DNA from: an uncultured Collinsella sp. | GTDB taxonomy: Bacteria > Actinomycetota > Coriobacteriia > Coriobacteriales > Coriobacteriaceae | Reading direction: 5' to 3' | DNA length: 62,502 bases | Assembly (NCBI GenBank): GCA_900546455.1 | Contig: URCS01000002.1 | Span: 1-62,502, forward strand | In this document: positions 1 to 7,453 of the stretch, in pieces | Layout: every line of letters begins with the position of its first letter | Position numbering within the stretch: position 1 is the stretch's first letter | Notes under the pieces: generated by a model | What the model was told of the DNA's origin: nothing | What the model saw: only the letters and a program-made list of their open reading frames with translations | The model's database searches: none | Position numbers and translations under genes: made by a program

Positions 1-523
1 AACCCGAGCCCTCGCGGAAGATGCGCACCACGCGGTCGCGTATGTCGGCGTCGCGGTCGCGCGGCGCGGCGACGCGGGGCCTCCAGTACTCATAGGAGCT
101 CTTCGATATCCTCAAGAAACCTGTGATCGAGCGGAGGGGCAGGGCGGTCGCCCGCCTCAATCTCTCGCCGAGCTCGCACTTGCTCCTGTTCGAGATCGAA
201 GCCGGGTCCCACCCTTCCGCTTTTAGGTCGGCCAACACCGCCCTGAGCAGCAGGTTCTCTATCTGGTCCTCGTTGAGCCCGGCGAGCGGGCCGGTCGCCG
301 GCGGGGCGTAGGTCGACTTGTCGGGGCCCAAGCTGGCCTCCTTCCGCGGCGGTTTCCTCGCCCCGATTCTACAGCGCGCCCCGGTGTAGCTGTGCGGGAG
401 GTGCCCCGTCGCCCACTTCTTGGCCGCGCCCACCGAGACCCCCGCGAACTTCGCGGCGGCGGTCGGCCCCATGCCGTCCTCCGTCGCCAGGAGGAAGAGC
501 TCGACCTTCTCCCTGCTGTACAT
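1..523 (-). CDS. IS3-family transposase, partial (3' part outside window)
   Basis: The frame starts at ATG 523 with GGAGG 7 nt upstream and stays open for 174 codons to the left edge. Residues about 1-45 form a helix-turn-helix-like segment (SREKVELFLLATEDGMG, then a second helix around AAAKFAGVSVGAAKKWA), as in IS3 OrfA. Residues about 95-150 (LLRAVLADLKAEGW, then LRRATALPLRSITGFLRISK and SSYEYW) resemble the start of OrfB, ahead of the DDE integrase core. In most IS3 elements OrfA and OrfB are joined by a -1 frameshift; here both parts are in one frame. The catalytic DDE domain would lie beyond the edge. Recognition is by motif style only; the family call is fairly secure, the subgroup is not. 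Confidence 0.7.
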   Translation of the reverse strand, partial: MYSREKVELFLLATEDGMGPTAAAKFAGVSVGAAKKWATGHLPHSYTGARCRIGARKPPRKEASLGPDKSTYAPPATGPLAGLNEDQIENLLLRAVLADLKAEGWDPASISNRSKCELGERLRRATALPLRSITGFLRISKSSYEYWRPRVAAPRDRDADIRDRVVRIFREGSG

Positions 524-576
524 GCGAACCTCCAGTCCGGACCGCCCCGCGGTCCAACTTTCTGTCCGCACCCCCA
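1..576 (-). mobile_element. IS3-family insertion sequence, one end only
   Basis: The transposase-like reading frame below runs off the left edge. Upstream of its start the minus strand reads TGGGGGTGCGGACAGAAAG at 576-558, followed by TTGGACCG. This resembles the terminal inverted repeats of IS3/IS150 elements (TG at the tip, a GGACAGAAAGTTGGAC-like body). I therefore place the element's outer end near 576, about 22 bp from the terminator of the neighbouring permease. The other end and any target duplication lie outside the window, so completeness cannot be judged. Confidence 0.55.
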
Positions 577-598
577 AACCATGCCCCAAAACACAAAA

Positions 599-622
599 GG
601 AGGGGCCTCGTAAGGCCCCTCC
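599..622 (-). terminator. Rho-independent terminator of the APC permease
   Basis: A 9-bp perfect stem (GGAGGGGCC / GGCCCCTCC) with a 6-nt loop is followed on the minus strand by TTTTGTGTTTT. It sits 50 bp past the permease stop codon. Confidence 0.85.
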
Positions 623-671
623 CTAGGAAAGGGGATCGATTTATTCCACAGCCGCAGATTAATCCTAGCCG

Positions 672-2135
672 CTACTCCATCATGTCGAGGACGGAGGGGC
701 GAAGCTCGCTCTCGGCGGCCTCGGGATCGGTCTCGCGCAGGCGGTTGATGTAGCGGTTGTACCACATCACGGCAAGGCCCAGGAAGACAACCACGCCGCC
801 AACGTTGTAGACCAGCGTCAGCCACAGAGGCTGATCGAGCGGAATGGTGCCGCAGATAAGCACGAAGCAGAAGACCACAAGCAGGAATGCAGCAATGACC
901 AGGCCAAAGGTACGCGAACCCATGCGGAAGCCACGGGGAGCAGCGTCGAAGTTCTTACGCAGCATAAAGTAGGCAAGCAGGATCAGCAGCGGCGGGAGCA
1001 GAGCGGTGGCAGCCGTCATGTTGGTGACAATCATGAGCAGGTCGTCGAGGTTACCAGAGCCCAGGGCCGGGATGATCAGGATGGGGACGACGATGGCGAA
1101 CTGCAGCCAAGCGGCGCGGGCAGGAATGCCATGCTCGTTGAGCTCGACGATCTTGCTACCAAAGACGCCCTTGGGGATCTCGGTGAAGAACACCTTGATG
1201 GGAGCGGAGGTCCACATCATGAGGGAGCCCAGCGTAGCGGCGAGAAGGATCAGGCCGATGACGCGCGTAGACACTTCCATGGGAATGCCAAAGTGGGCAA
1301 AGACAGCGCCGAACACGTCGAAGATGCCGGTGGAGATGGCAACGCCGCCCTCGGGGATGAACAGGTTAACCAGCAGCGAAGCGCCTGCATACAGAAGGCC
1401 GATGGTCAGGCCGGCGATAACGACGGTGCGCACGAAGGCCTTGACGCCACCCTTAAGATCGTTAAGGAACACGCCGACAGACTCAGCGCCGCCAACGCCC
1501 TGGATGATCCAGGCAAGCGTACCGAAGAAGCCCCACATAGTGGCGAAGTTGCTCATGTCGGGAGCCATGTTAGCGGGAGTAGGAGCCGTAGCGAACTCAA
1601 CGCCGCCAAAGGCAGCAGCCAGGGACAGCAGGATGAACACGGCAGTCAGGCCGAGAGCCGCGGTCGAACCGAAGGAGGAAATAGAGCCGATCCACTTAGC
1701 GCCCTTGGTCGAAACCCACGTGGCGATAGCAAAGACGACGATCTCGATAATGGTGATCCACAGCTGCGAAAGCTCGGCATTGGCACCAAAGAACACGTAG
1801 CTCGCGTAGATGATGACGTTGGGCAGGACGGACGCAAAGTAGAACAGGTTAACGAACCAGTAGCTAAATGCCGTCAGAAACGCCCAGCGGCCGCCCATCG
1901 AGGTCTTGACCCAGGCGTACACGCCCGACTCGGAGTCCTTGTTGAGGCCGACGAACTCGGCGGTAACCAGGGTATAGGGGACAAAGTACAAAAGCGTGGC
2001 GAAGAAGAACGACGGCGCAGCTGCCAAGCCGATGGCCGCGTTGTTGTTGATGATGTTCTTGATACCGAACACGGCGGCGACCGTCATGCCCAGCAGAGCG
2101 AACGAACCAATCGTTCCTCGTTTTTCAGAGCTCAT
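672..2135 (-). CDS. APC-superfamily amino acid permease
   Basis: This 487-residue integral membrane protein has about 12 hydrophobic segments, starting with the amino-terminal FALLGMTVAAVFGIKNI helix typical of amino acid/polyamine/organocation (APC) transporters. The tone (GVYAWVKTSMGGRWAF after TM2, then FSYWFVNLFYFASVLPNVI) resembles the glutamate/GABA antiporter and related amino-acid exchanger subgroup. The substrate cannot be read from sequence. I use ATG 2135 rather than TTG 2147, because GGGAGG lies at the right distance for the ATG only. It is a single gene with its own terminator. The beta-galactosidase operon upstream ends at its own terminator, so co-transcription is unlikely. Confidence 0.85.
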   Translation of the reverse strand: MSSEKRGTIGSFALLGMTVAAVFGIKNIINNNAAIGLAAAPSFFFATLLYFVPYTLVTAEFVGLNKDSESGVYAWVKTSMGGRWAFLTAFSYWFVNLFYFASVLPNVIIYASYVFFGANAELSQLWITIIEIVVFAIATWVSTKGAKWIGSISSFGSTAALGLTAVFILLSLAAAFGGVEFATAPTPANMAPDMSNFATMWGFFGTLAWIIQGVGGAESVGVFLNDLKGGVKAFVRTVVIAGLTIGLLYAGASLLVNLFIPEGGVAISTGIFDVFGAVFAHFGIPMEVSTRVIGLILLAATLGSLMMWTSAPIKVFFTEIPKGVFGSKIVELNEHGIPARAAWLQFAIVVPILIIPALGSGNLDDLLMIVTNMTAATALLPPLLILLAYFMLRKNFDAAPRGFRMGSRTFGLVIAAFLLVVFCFVLICGTIPLDQPLWLTLVYNVGGVVVFLGLAVMWYNRYINRLRETDPEAAESELRPSVLDMME

Positions 2136-2167
2136 AAGCCCTCCCAATCATCTATTAAATGCCATCT

Positions 2168-2202
2168 AAAACCGTCCGAGCTGCAAGTGCAAACACGGAC
2201 GG
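2168..2202 (-). terminator. Terminator of the ebgAC-like operon
   Basis: CCGTCCG (2172-2178) pairs with CGGACGG (2196-2202), and the minus strand continues with TTTTAGAT. It lies 86 bp past the EbgC-like stop. A weaker outer stem (TAAGGGG... / CCCCTTA) lies between it and the gene. Confidence 0.7.
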
Positions 2203-2287
2203 CGCACCTGCTAAGGGGAATGGGAAAAGGGAGTCAACAAAGCCATCCCCCTTAACGGCGCGAAGCAAACGTCCAGGCGGACGAATA

Positions 2288-2743
2288 CTACTTGTTGGGG
2301 AAGGAATAACCTTCGACCGTCACGTGAAGCACGACGACGCGGGGATCCGTAGTGTCGGCGAGGACGCGAAACGCCTCGTCGATCTCGACGACGGCAACGC
2401 CGCCGGCGGGAATCGTCACGGTCTCCCCCGCCCCCTCAAAGCGCTCGCGATCATCGATATCGCTGTAAGCGCGGGTGCAGGTGAGACCTGCCTTGGGGGC
2501 AACCTCGACGGTCAGTTCGCCGTCGAGCGGAGCGAGCACGGCATGGTAGCGACGGTGACCGACCAGGTCGGCGGTTGCGGCCTCGCGGGCATAGACCCAC
2601 CAATACACCAGCGAGTCGCCGATAGAGTACGCCACGTCGTGCTGCAGGTCGGCAACGCCATCGAGCGCCTGGCCGGTGCGCATCCACTTCTTGACGGACT
2701 TCATCTGGGCGTCGAAATCGGCGCGCGAGTTAAAGACATGCAT
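2288..2743 (-). CDS. ebgC: EbgC-like beta-galactosidase small subunit (YhcH/YjgK/YiaL family)
   Basis: The 151-residue protein is close to the 149 residues of E. coli EbgC and belongs to the same cupin-fold family as YhcH/YjgK/YiaL. In the Ebg enzyme this subunit is needed for full activity of the large GH2 subunit. Recognisable pieces are the metal-site region HDVAYSIG (about residues 35-42), the segment RRYHAVLAPLDGELTVEVAP (about 64-83) and the carboxy-terminal RVVVLHVTVEGY. It starts 3 nt after the EbgA-like stop codon with AAGGAGG 8 nt upstream, so the two genes form a tight operon. A free-standing sugar-anomer protein of the same family is a less likely alternative given the neighbour. 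Confidence 0.88.
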   Translation of the reverse strand: MHVFNSRADFDAQMKSVKKWMRTGQALDGVADLQHDVAYSIGDSLVYWWVYAREAATADLVGHRRYHAVLAPLDGELTVEVAPKAGLTCTRAYSDIDDRERFEGAGETVTIPAGGVAVVEIDEAFRVLADTTDPRVVVLHVTVEGYSFPNK

Positions 2744-2746
2744 GGC

Positions 2747-5700
2747 TTATGCCTCCTTAATGGGTGCCAGCGCCTGAGCCAGATCGGCAGACGTCAGCGG
2801 TCGCAGGGACACCTCAAAGCTGAAGCTCTCAAAACGGGTGCGGTAGGAATCGAGCACCTCGGAACCCCAAGAGTTCGAACCAAGGCCGAGCAGCTGGTCG
2901 TTGATGTTGACCGTGACCGTGCCGCCCTTGACAAGGTCGTAGACGTGCTTGGCGTTATCGATGGCCTCGCAGCTATAGGGCCATGCCGAGAACGAGAACG
3001 GGTTGGAGGCGGCGTCAGCCGGACGAGTCACCAGCACGCCGTCACCGTGGCTAGAGCGCAGGGCAACCCAGCGGGTACCCTCGCGGTTGGCACAGTCCTG
3101 AGGCATAACGTAGGGCGTAAACATGTCGTCGACTGTGGTGCGGTAATGACCGACCGGGTTGGCGCGCAGCGAGTCCGGATAGTTCTCGCCCGGGCCGTGG
3201 CCATACCACTCGACGGCACGATCGCAACCGGGGACTTCGAAGGAGATGCCGATGCGCGGGATGATATCCGAGTAATCGCCATAGGGCTCGCCGGAAACCT
3301 TGAGGTCGACACGACCGCTCGGAAGCACGGTGTAGACGAGCTCGACGCGCATGCCGAACGCGCGGACGGGAGGAGCGATACGCTGGCTCACGGTCACGAC
3401 GACCGCATTGCCATCCTGCTTCCAAGAAACCTTGCGGGTAGACGTCTGCATCACATCGATGAAGTTGTCCTTCCACAGTGAGTCATACTCCTGCGCATGG
3501 TTATCGACGAGCGGATGCCAAAAACCAACCTGGGGACCAGAGGCCATGACGTCGCGGCCGGATGCCTTCCACTCGCTCACGGTACCGTTGACCTTGCTGA
3601 AGGTCAGCTCACCGTTGAGGGAGTGAATGCGGATTTCCTGCTCGGTCTCCTCGACCGTAAGCTCAGGACGAGTGGGAGCCGCAATGGCCGGCGCCGGATG
3701 GTTTGCGATGGCAAACTGGCTTGCGCCCAGTTGGAACATCGGCTCGCACCAGACGTGAGCGGCCATGGTGTAAGCGCGCACGGTCAGCAGGGTCTCGCCT
3801 ACCGCGGCCTCGCGAATCACCAGCGGAAGCTGGACGGACTCGCCGGGGGCAACCGCGCCGGGCATGAGCGTCTTGCGGCAGACCACGTCGCCGTCCACCA
3901 GGGTCTCGGCCGACAGGCAGACATCCTCGAGGGTGGTAAACCAACGCTTGTTAGTGACAGTCAGCTCGCCTGCCTCGGCATCGTAGGCCATGCGAACCGG
4001 GCAGATGACCTGGCCGTACTCGGTAAGGCCCGGGCTCGGCTGCTGCCAGGGGAACACCATGCCGTCGATACAGAAGTTGCTGTTGTTGGGGTAATCGCCG
4101 TTGTCGCCACCATACATATCGTAGGCAACGCCGTCCTCGGTCACAGCAGCCAAACCGTGGTCGCACCATTCCCAGATAAACTGGCCTTGGATGCAATCCC
4201 AGCGATCGAAGACCTCCTGGTACTCGGACAGGCCTCCGGGGCCATTGCCCATGGAGTGACCGTACTCGCAGTTGATGCGCGGCTTGGGGAACGGATGCTC
4301 ACCAAAGTCGTTCATCTGCGACACACGGGAGTACATGGTGGAAATGACGTCGACGGTATCGGCGTTGCGGTCCTCCTCGTAATGGACCGGGCGACCATCG
4401 AGCTCGTGAGCCTTGGCGTACATCGCGCGGATGTTGCAGCCATAGCCGCTCTCGTTGCCCATCGACCACATAATGATGCAGGCGTGGTTGCGCTCCTGCA
4501 TCACCAGGCGCTCGATGCGGTCGACGTAGGCCGGCTCCCATGCCGGGTCGTCGGTGACCAGGGCGATATTGCCGATATTCTCGAAGCCGTGGCTCTCCAT
4601 ATCGGTCTCGGCGACCAGCATGATGCCATACTCGTCGCACAGCTCGTAAAAGCGCGGGTCGTTGGCGTAATGGGACGTGCGCACCGCGTTGATGTTGTGC
4701 TGCTTCATGAGCTCCAGGTCGCGGCGCATGCGATCGAGGCCCACGGCGCGGCCCTTGTGATCGTCGTGATCGTGGCGGTTGACGCCATGCATCTTAAAGT
4801 AAGTGCCGTTGAGGTAGATATGATTGCCCTCGACCGTCACCTCGGCAAGACCCTGGCGATGCGGGACGTACTCGCTGACCTGGTCACCGTCGTAGACCTC
4901 AAACGTAAGGTCATAGAGGAAGGGGTCCTCGGGATTCCAGAAGTGGGCATCGGCAACGCTGCACTCGGCATGGCCGTCGACGCACTCGCCCGTAGCCACC
5001 ACGTTCTCGCCATCGCTGAGCGTAAACACAACGCGGGAAGCGCCCTCGGCAACCGTATCGAGCGTGATCAAAGCGGTATCGCCCTCGCGGTGCGTGCGGA
5101 ACCTAAAGTCGACCAGGTGCGCGGCGGGACGCTGCAAAAGGTACACATCGCGGAAGATGCCCGATGCCCACCACATGTCTTGGTCCTCGATATAGCTACC
5201 ATCGCTGTACTGCAGGACCTTGACCGCAAACAGGTTGTCGCCCTCGACAAGCGCGTCGGTCACGTCGAACTCGGCAGACAGGCGCGAGCCCTTGGTCATG
5301 CCGATAAACTTGCCGTTGACGTACAGCTCGCCATAGCTCTCGATGCCGTCAAAGCGAATGATCTCGCGAGCGCCGGCAGGCACGGCGGGAAGATTGACGA
5401 TGCGCTGGTACACGCCCGTGGGATCGTCAGAGGGAACGAACGGCTGATCCACCGGGAACGGGAAACCCTCGTCGGTGTAGGCAAGGTTGCCATAGCCGTC
5501 CACCTGCCACAGGTGCGGAACCTCCACGTGATCCCACTCGGGCTCGTACGTGGAAAGCTCCTCGTTAGAGACGGCAGCAGGCCCCTCAAAGAGGCGGAAC
5601 TGCCACGAGCCGGACAGCTGGACAAACCCGCGCGACAGCTCGCGGCTGTACGTAGCGGCGAGATCGGCGGTCTCGTAACCCATAAAGTACGCATGGGGTG

Positions 5701-5755
5701 CCAGGCGGTTCCTGTGGGTGAGCGCTTGGTTTTCCCAATCGTTAATGGCGTCCAT
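2747..5755 (-). CDS. ebgA: GH2 beta-galactosidase, EbgA/LacZ type
   Basis: The 1002-residue glycoside hydrolase family 2 protein has the full LacZ-like order: sugar-binding jelly roll (residues about 50-220), an immunoglobulin-like domain, TIM barrel (about 310-620), a second beta domain and a carboxy-terminal beta-supersandwich. The catalytic acid/base is E435 in MWSMGNESGYG and the nucleophile is E497 in NCEYGHSMGNG. NRHDHDDHKG marks the start of the barrel. Pairing with an EbgC-like subunit favours the Ebg type. There is no signal peptide, so it should hydrolyse lactose or similar beta-galactosides in the cytoplasm. ATG 5755 has AAGGAG at 7 nt. No lactose permease gene adjoins it. The three operators and the divergent LacI-family gene indicate repression relieved by a sugar. 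Confidence 0.93.
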   Translation of the reverse strand: MDAINDWENQALTHRNRLAPHAYFMGYETADLAATYSRELSRGFVQLSGSWQFRLFEGPAAVSNEELSTYEPEWDHVEVPHLWQVDGYGNLAYTDEGFPFPVDQPFVPSDDPTGVYQRIVNLPAVPAGAREIIRFDGIESYGELYVNGKFIGMTKGSRLSAEFDVTDALVEGDNLFAVKVLQYSDGSYIEDQDMWWASGIFRDVYLLQRPAAHLVDFRFRTHREGDTALITLDTVAEGASRVVFTLSDGENVVATGECVDGHAECSVADAHFWNPEDPFLYDLTFEVYDGDQVSEYVPHRQGLAEVTVEGNHIYLNGTYFKMHGVNRHDHDDHKGRAVGLDRMRRDLELMKQHNINAVRTSHYANDPRFYELCDEYGIMLVAETDMESHGFENIGNIALVTDDPAWEPAYVDRIERLVMQERNHACIIMWSMGNESGYGCNIRAMYAKAHELDGRPVHYEEDRNADTVDVISTMYSRVSQMNDFGEHPFPKPRINCEYGHSMGNGPGGLSEYQEVFDRWDCIQGQFIWEWCDHGLAAVTEDGVAYDMYGGDNGDYPNNSNFCIDGMVFPWQQPSPGLTEYGQVICPVRMAYDAEAGELTVTNKRWFTTLEDVCLSAETLVDGDVVCRKTLMPGAVAPGESVQLPLVIREAAVGETLLTVRAYTMAAHVWCEPMFQLGASQFAIANHPAPAIAAPTRPELTVEETEQEIRIHSLNGELTFSKVNGTVSEWKASGRDVMASGPQVGFWHPLVDNHAQEYDSLWKDNFIDVMQTSTRKVSWKQDGNAVVVTVSQRIAPPVRAFGMRVELVYTVLPSGRVDLKVSGEPYGDYSDIIPRIGISFEVPGCDRAVEWYGHGPGENYPDSLRANPVGHYRTTVDDMFTPYVMPQDCANREGTRWVALRSSHGDGVLVTRPADAASNPFSFSAWPYSCEAIDNAKHVYDLVKGGTVTVNINDQLLGLGSNSWGSEVLDSYRTRFESFSFEVSLRPLTSADLAQALAPIKEA

Positions 5756-5790
5756 GGTGATGCTCCTTCGTCATCGTAGTGATTCTTGTG

Positions 5791-5887
5791 CAACCGGTTG
5801 TCCTTATCTTACGGGCGATGCAAAAAACTGTGCAACCGGTTGTCCGCTGAACGGTCGATTTGGTCAGGTTAACGGTGCAACCGGTTG
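5791..5887. promoter_or_regulatory. Three LacI-family operators
   Basis: The perfect palindrome CAACCGGTTG occurs at 5791-5800, 5833-5842 and 5878-5887. Each copy is preceded by GTG on the plus strand, giving GTGCAACCGGTTG; the last is followed by an extra half-site, TACAACCG. A central CG pair is typical of LacI-family operators. Centre-to-centre spacings are 42 and 45 bp, close to four helical turns, so the sites lie on about the same face. The first site lies downstream of the predicted -10 of ebgA and the second overlaps its -35. The third lies towards the divergent regulator gene. Confidence 0.85.
5806..5835 (-). promoter_or_regulatory. Predicted ebgA promoter
   Basis: On the minus strand TTGCAC (5835-5830) and TAAGAT (5811-5806) are separated by 18 bp, about 50 bp upstream of the ebgA start codon. 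The -35 is part of the second operator and the first operator follows the -10, so a bound repressor would block RNA polymerase. Confidence 0.55.
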
Positions 5888-6131
5888 TACAACCGCGACA
5901 CTTATGTCACCCTGAGTATCGAAACTCAGCGCAAGACATCGTTCTTAAGCTCGTAGGCAACCGCCACGCCCGCTGATATCTCACCCATACGAGACGTATT
6001 CGATTGCGGCTTGGTTGCAAAACGACACCGGTCACCGGATATCATGAACGCTGTTCAGGCGCACTATAGTAAGCTGTATCCGCACCAGCCCGTATCAGCG
6101 ACAACATCGACCGCATTCTCCAGGAGACGCC

Positions 6132-7148
6132 ATGACCCAACCAGTTCGCACCGCACCTACGCTTGCCGAGGTTGCCGCAGCTGCCGGCGTGTCGCGCTCC
6201 ACGGCATCGCGCGCTCTCAACGATTCGCCCCGCATTAGCGAGGAAACCAAAAAGCGCGTCCGCGCGGCGGCCAAGGAAGTCAATTTTGTCCCCAACGCTC
6301 GTGGCCGAGCGCTCGCTGTCGGGCGCACGGAAATCATCGCCGTGCTCGTGACCGAGCCCCTGAGTGAACTCTTCAGCGACCCCACCTATAGCGAGTTTTT
6401 GAGCGGCATTACCGAGGAACTGTCGGAGTCGTCCTATCTGCCCGTTATCTTGCAGGCGTCTTCTACGCATGAGCGCAACCGTGCACGCGAGCACTTTGAG
6501 CGCCGCTCGTTCGACGCCGTGATCGACGTCTCCCCCTACAAGGGCAGCGAGCTGCTCGAGGTGCTGCGCGAGCTGGGCGTACCCACCGTGTTGTGCGGCC
6601 AGCTCGAGGGCCACCCCTATCGCGATGTGTTCTCGACGGTCTACTCTGACGACGAAGAGGGCGGACACTTTGCGGCACTCGCCATGAAGGAACACGGGCG
6701 CAAAGATATCGTCGCCGTGTTGGGACCGCAAGACAACCCCGCTGTTGTCGACCGCCTGCGCGGCTACCGTGCCGTCTTGGGCGAAGACCTCCCAGACGCA
6801 AACGTTATCTATACCGGCTGGAACAACGGAGACGGATATCAGGCCATGCACCAGATTCTCGCGCGCGAGATTGCTTTCGATGGCGTGCTCTGCGGATCGG
6901 ACCGTATCGCGGCTGGCGTCATCACCGCGCTCAACGAGGCAGGCCTATCCGTTCCTGCGGACGTTTCTGTCGTCGGCTTCGACGATCACGAGATTGCGGC
7001 GCGCTGTGTCCCCGCGCTCACGACCGTCCGTCAGCCCCTGCGCGAAGAAGGCCACATGGCCGCCAACATTGCGCTCGACATGATCAAGGGTGCCGAGCCC
7101 ACCACCTCCGTGATGCACATGCAGCTGATCCAGAGAGACTCGCTATAA
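6132..7148 (+). CDS. LacI-family transcriptional repressor
   Basis: The 338-residue protein has the standard family length. A LacI-type helix-turn-helix covers residues about 10-35 (LAEVAAAAGVSRSTASRALN, then the hinge helix near RGRALAVG). The periplasmic-binding-protein-like ligand domain follows from about residue 63 (TEIIAVLVTEPLSELF) to the end, with the family signature VSVVGFDDHEIAARCVP near residue 280. It starts with GGAG 7 nt upstream. It is divergent from ebgAC, with three CCGG-centred palindromes between, so it is the obvious repressor of that operon and probably of itself. The natural inducer (allolactose, galactose or another sugar) is not predictable from the sequence. Confidence 0.93.
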   Translation: MTQPVRTAPTLAEVAAAAGVSRSTASRALNDSPRISEETKKRVRAAAKEVNFVPNARGRALAVGRTEIIAVLVTEPLSELFSDPTYSEFLSGITEELSESSYLPVILQASSTHERNRAREHFERRSFDAVIDVSPYKGSELLEVLRELGVPTVLCGQLEGHPYRDVFSTVYSDDEEGGHFAALAMKEHGRKDIVAVLGPQDNPAVVDRLRGYRAVLGEDLPDANVIYTGWNNGDGYQAMHQILAREIAFDGVLCGSDRIAAGVITALNEAGLSVPADVSVVGFDDHEIAARCVPALTTVRQPLREEGHMAANIALDMIKGAEPTTSVMHMQLIQRDSL

Positions 7149-7154
7149 GAAACT

Positions 7155-7356
7155 GGGACGCACTTTCCGCCTGACAGTTGTTGCGGAAAGCCTGTTCCGT
7201 TTTGAGCGCTCATTCTGGGTCACAGTTTCCGTTAGACAGCTCAACCGGAAACTGTGCCCCATTATTTTGCAGAATTCTGGGTCGCGCTTTCCCAGAGGAC
7301 CCCCTTTGGGAAAGCGTGACCCGTTCTGGACACAGATTCCGGGACGCACTTTCCGC
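7155..7356. repeat. Palindromic array with 62-bp period (array A)
   Basis: Units start (GGG) at 7155, 7217, 7279 and 7341, an exact 62-bp period; the last is a half unit. Each unit is a hairpin: 7217-7231 pairs with 7246-7260 (14 of 15 pairs) and 7279-7294 pairs with 7307-7322 (15 pairs plus one G-T). The first unit keeps only an 8-bp core (7163-7170 / 7183-7190). Arm sequences differ between units (CACAGTTTCC, CGCTTTCCCA) but remain complementary within a unit. It fills the gap between the convergent lacI-type gene and aspS. Confidence 0.9.
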
Positions 7357-7399
7357 GACGTCCGGTCACCCTATGCCCTCACAACCTCGGCGTATAAAA

Positions 7400-7430
7400 A
7401 ACGAGGGAAGGCACACGTCCTTCCCTCGTT
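7400..7430 (-). terminator. aspS terminator
   Basis: A 12-bp perfect stem (AACGAGGGAAGG / CCTTCCCTCGTT) with a 7-nt loop is followed on the minus strand by TTTTATA. It starts 24 bp past the aspS stop. Confidence 0.9.
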
Positions 7431-7453
7431 GCAAGCAATATGTAGCCGCTTGC

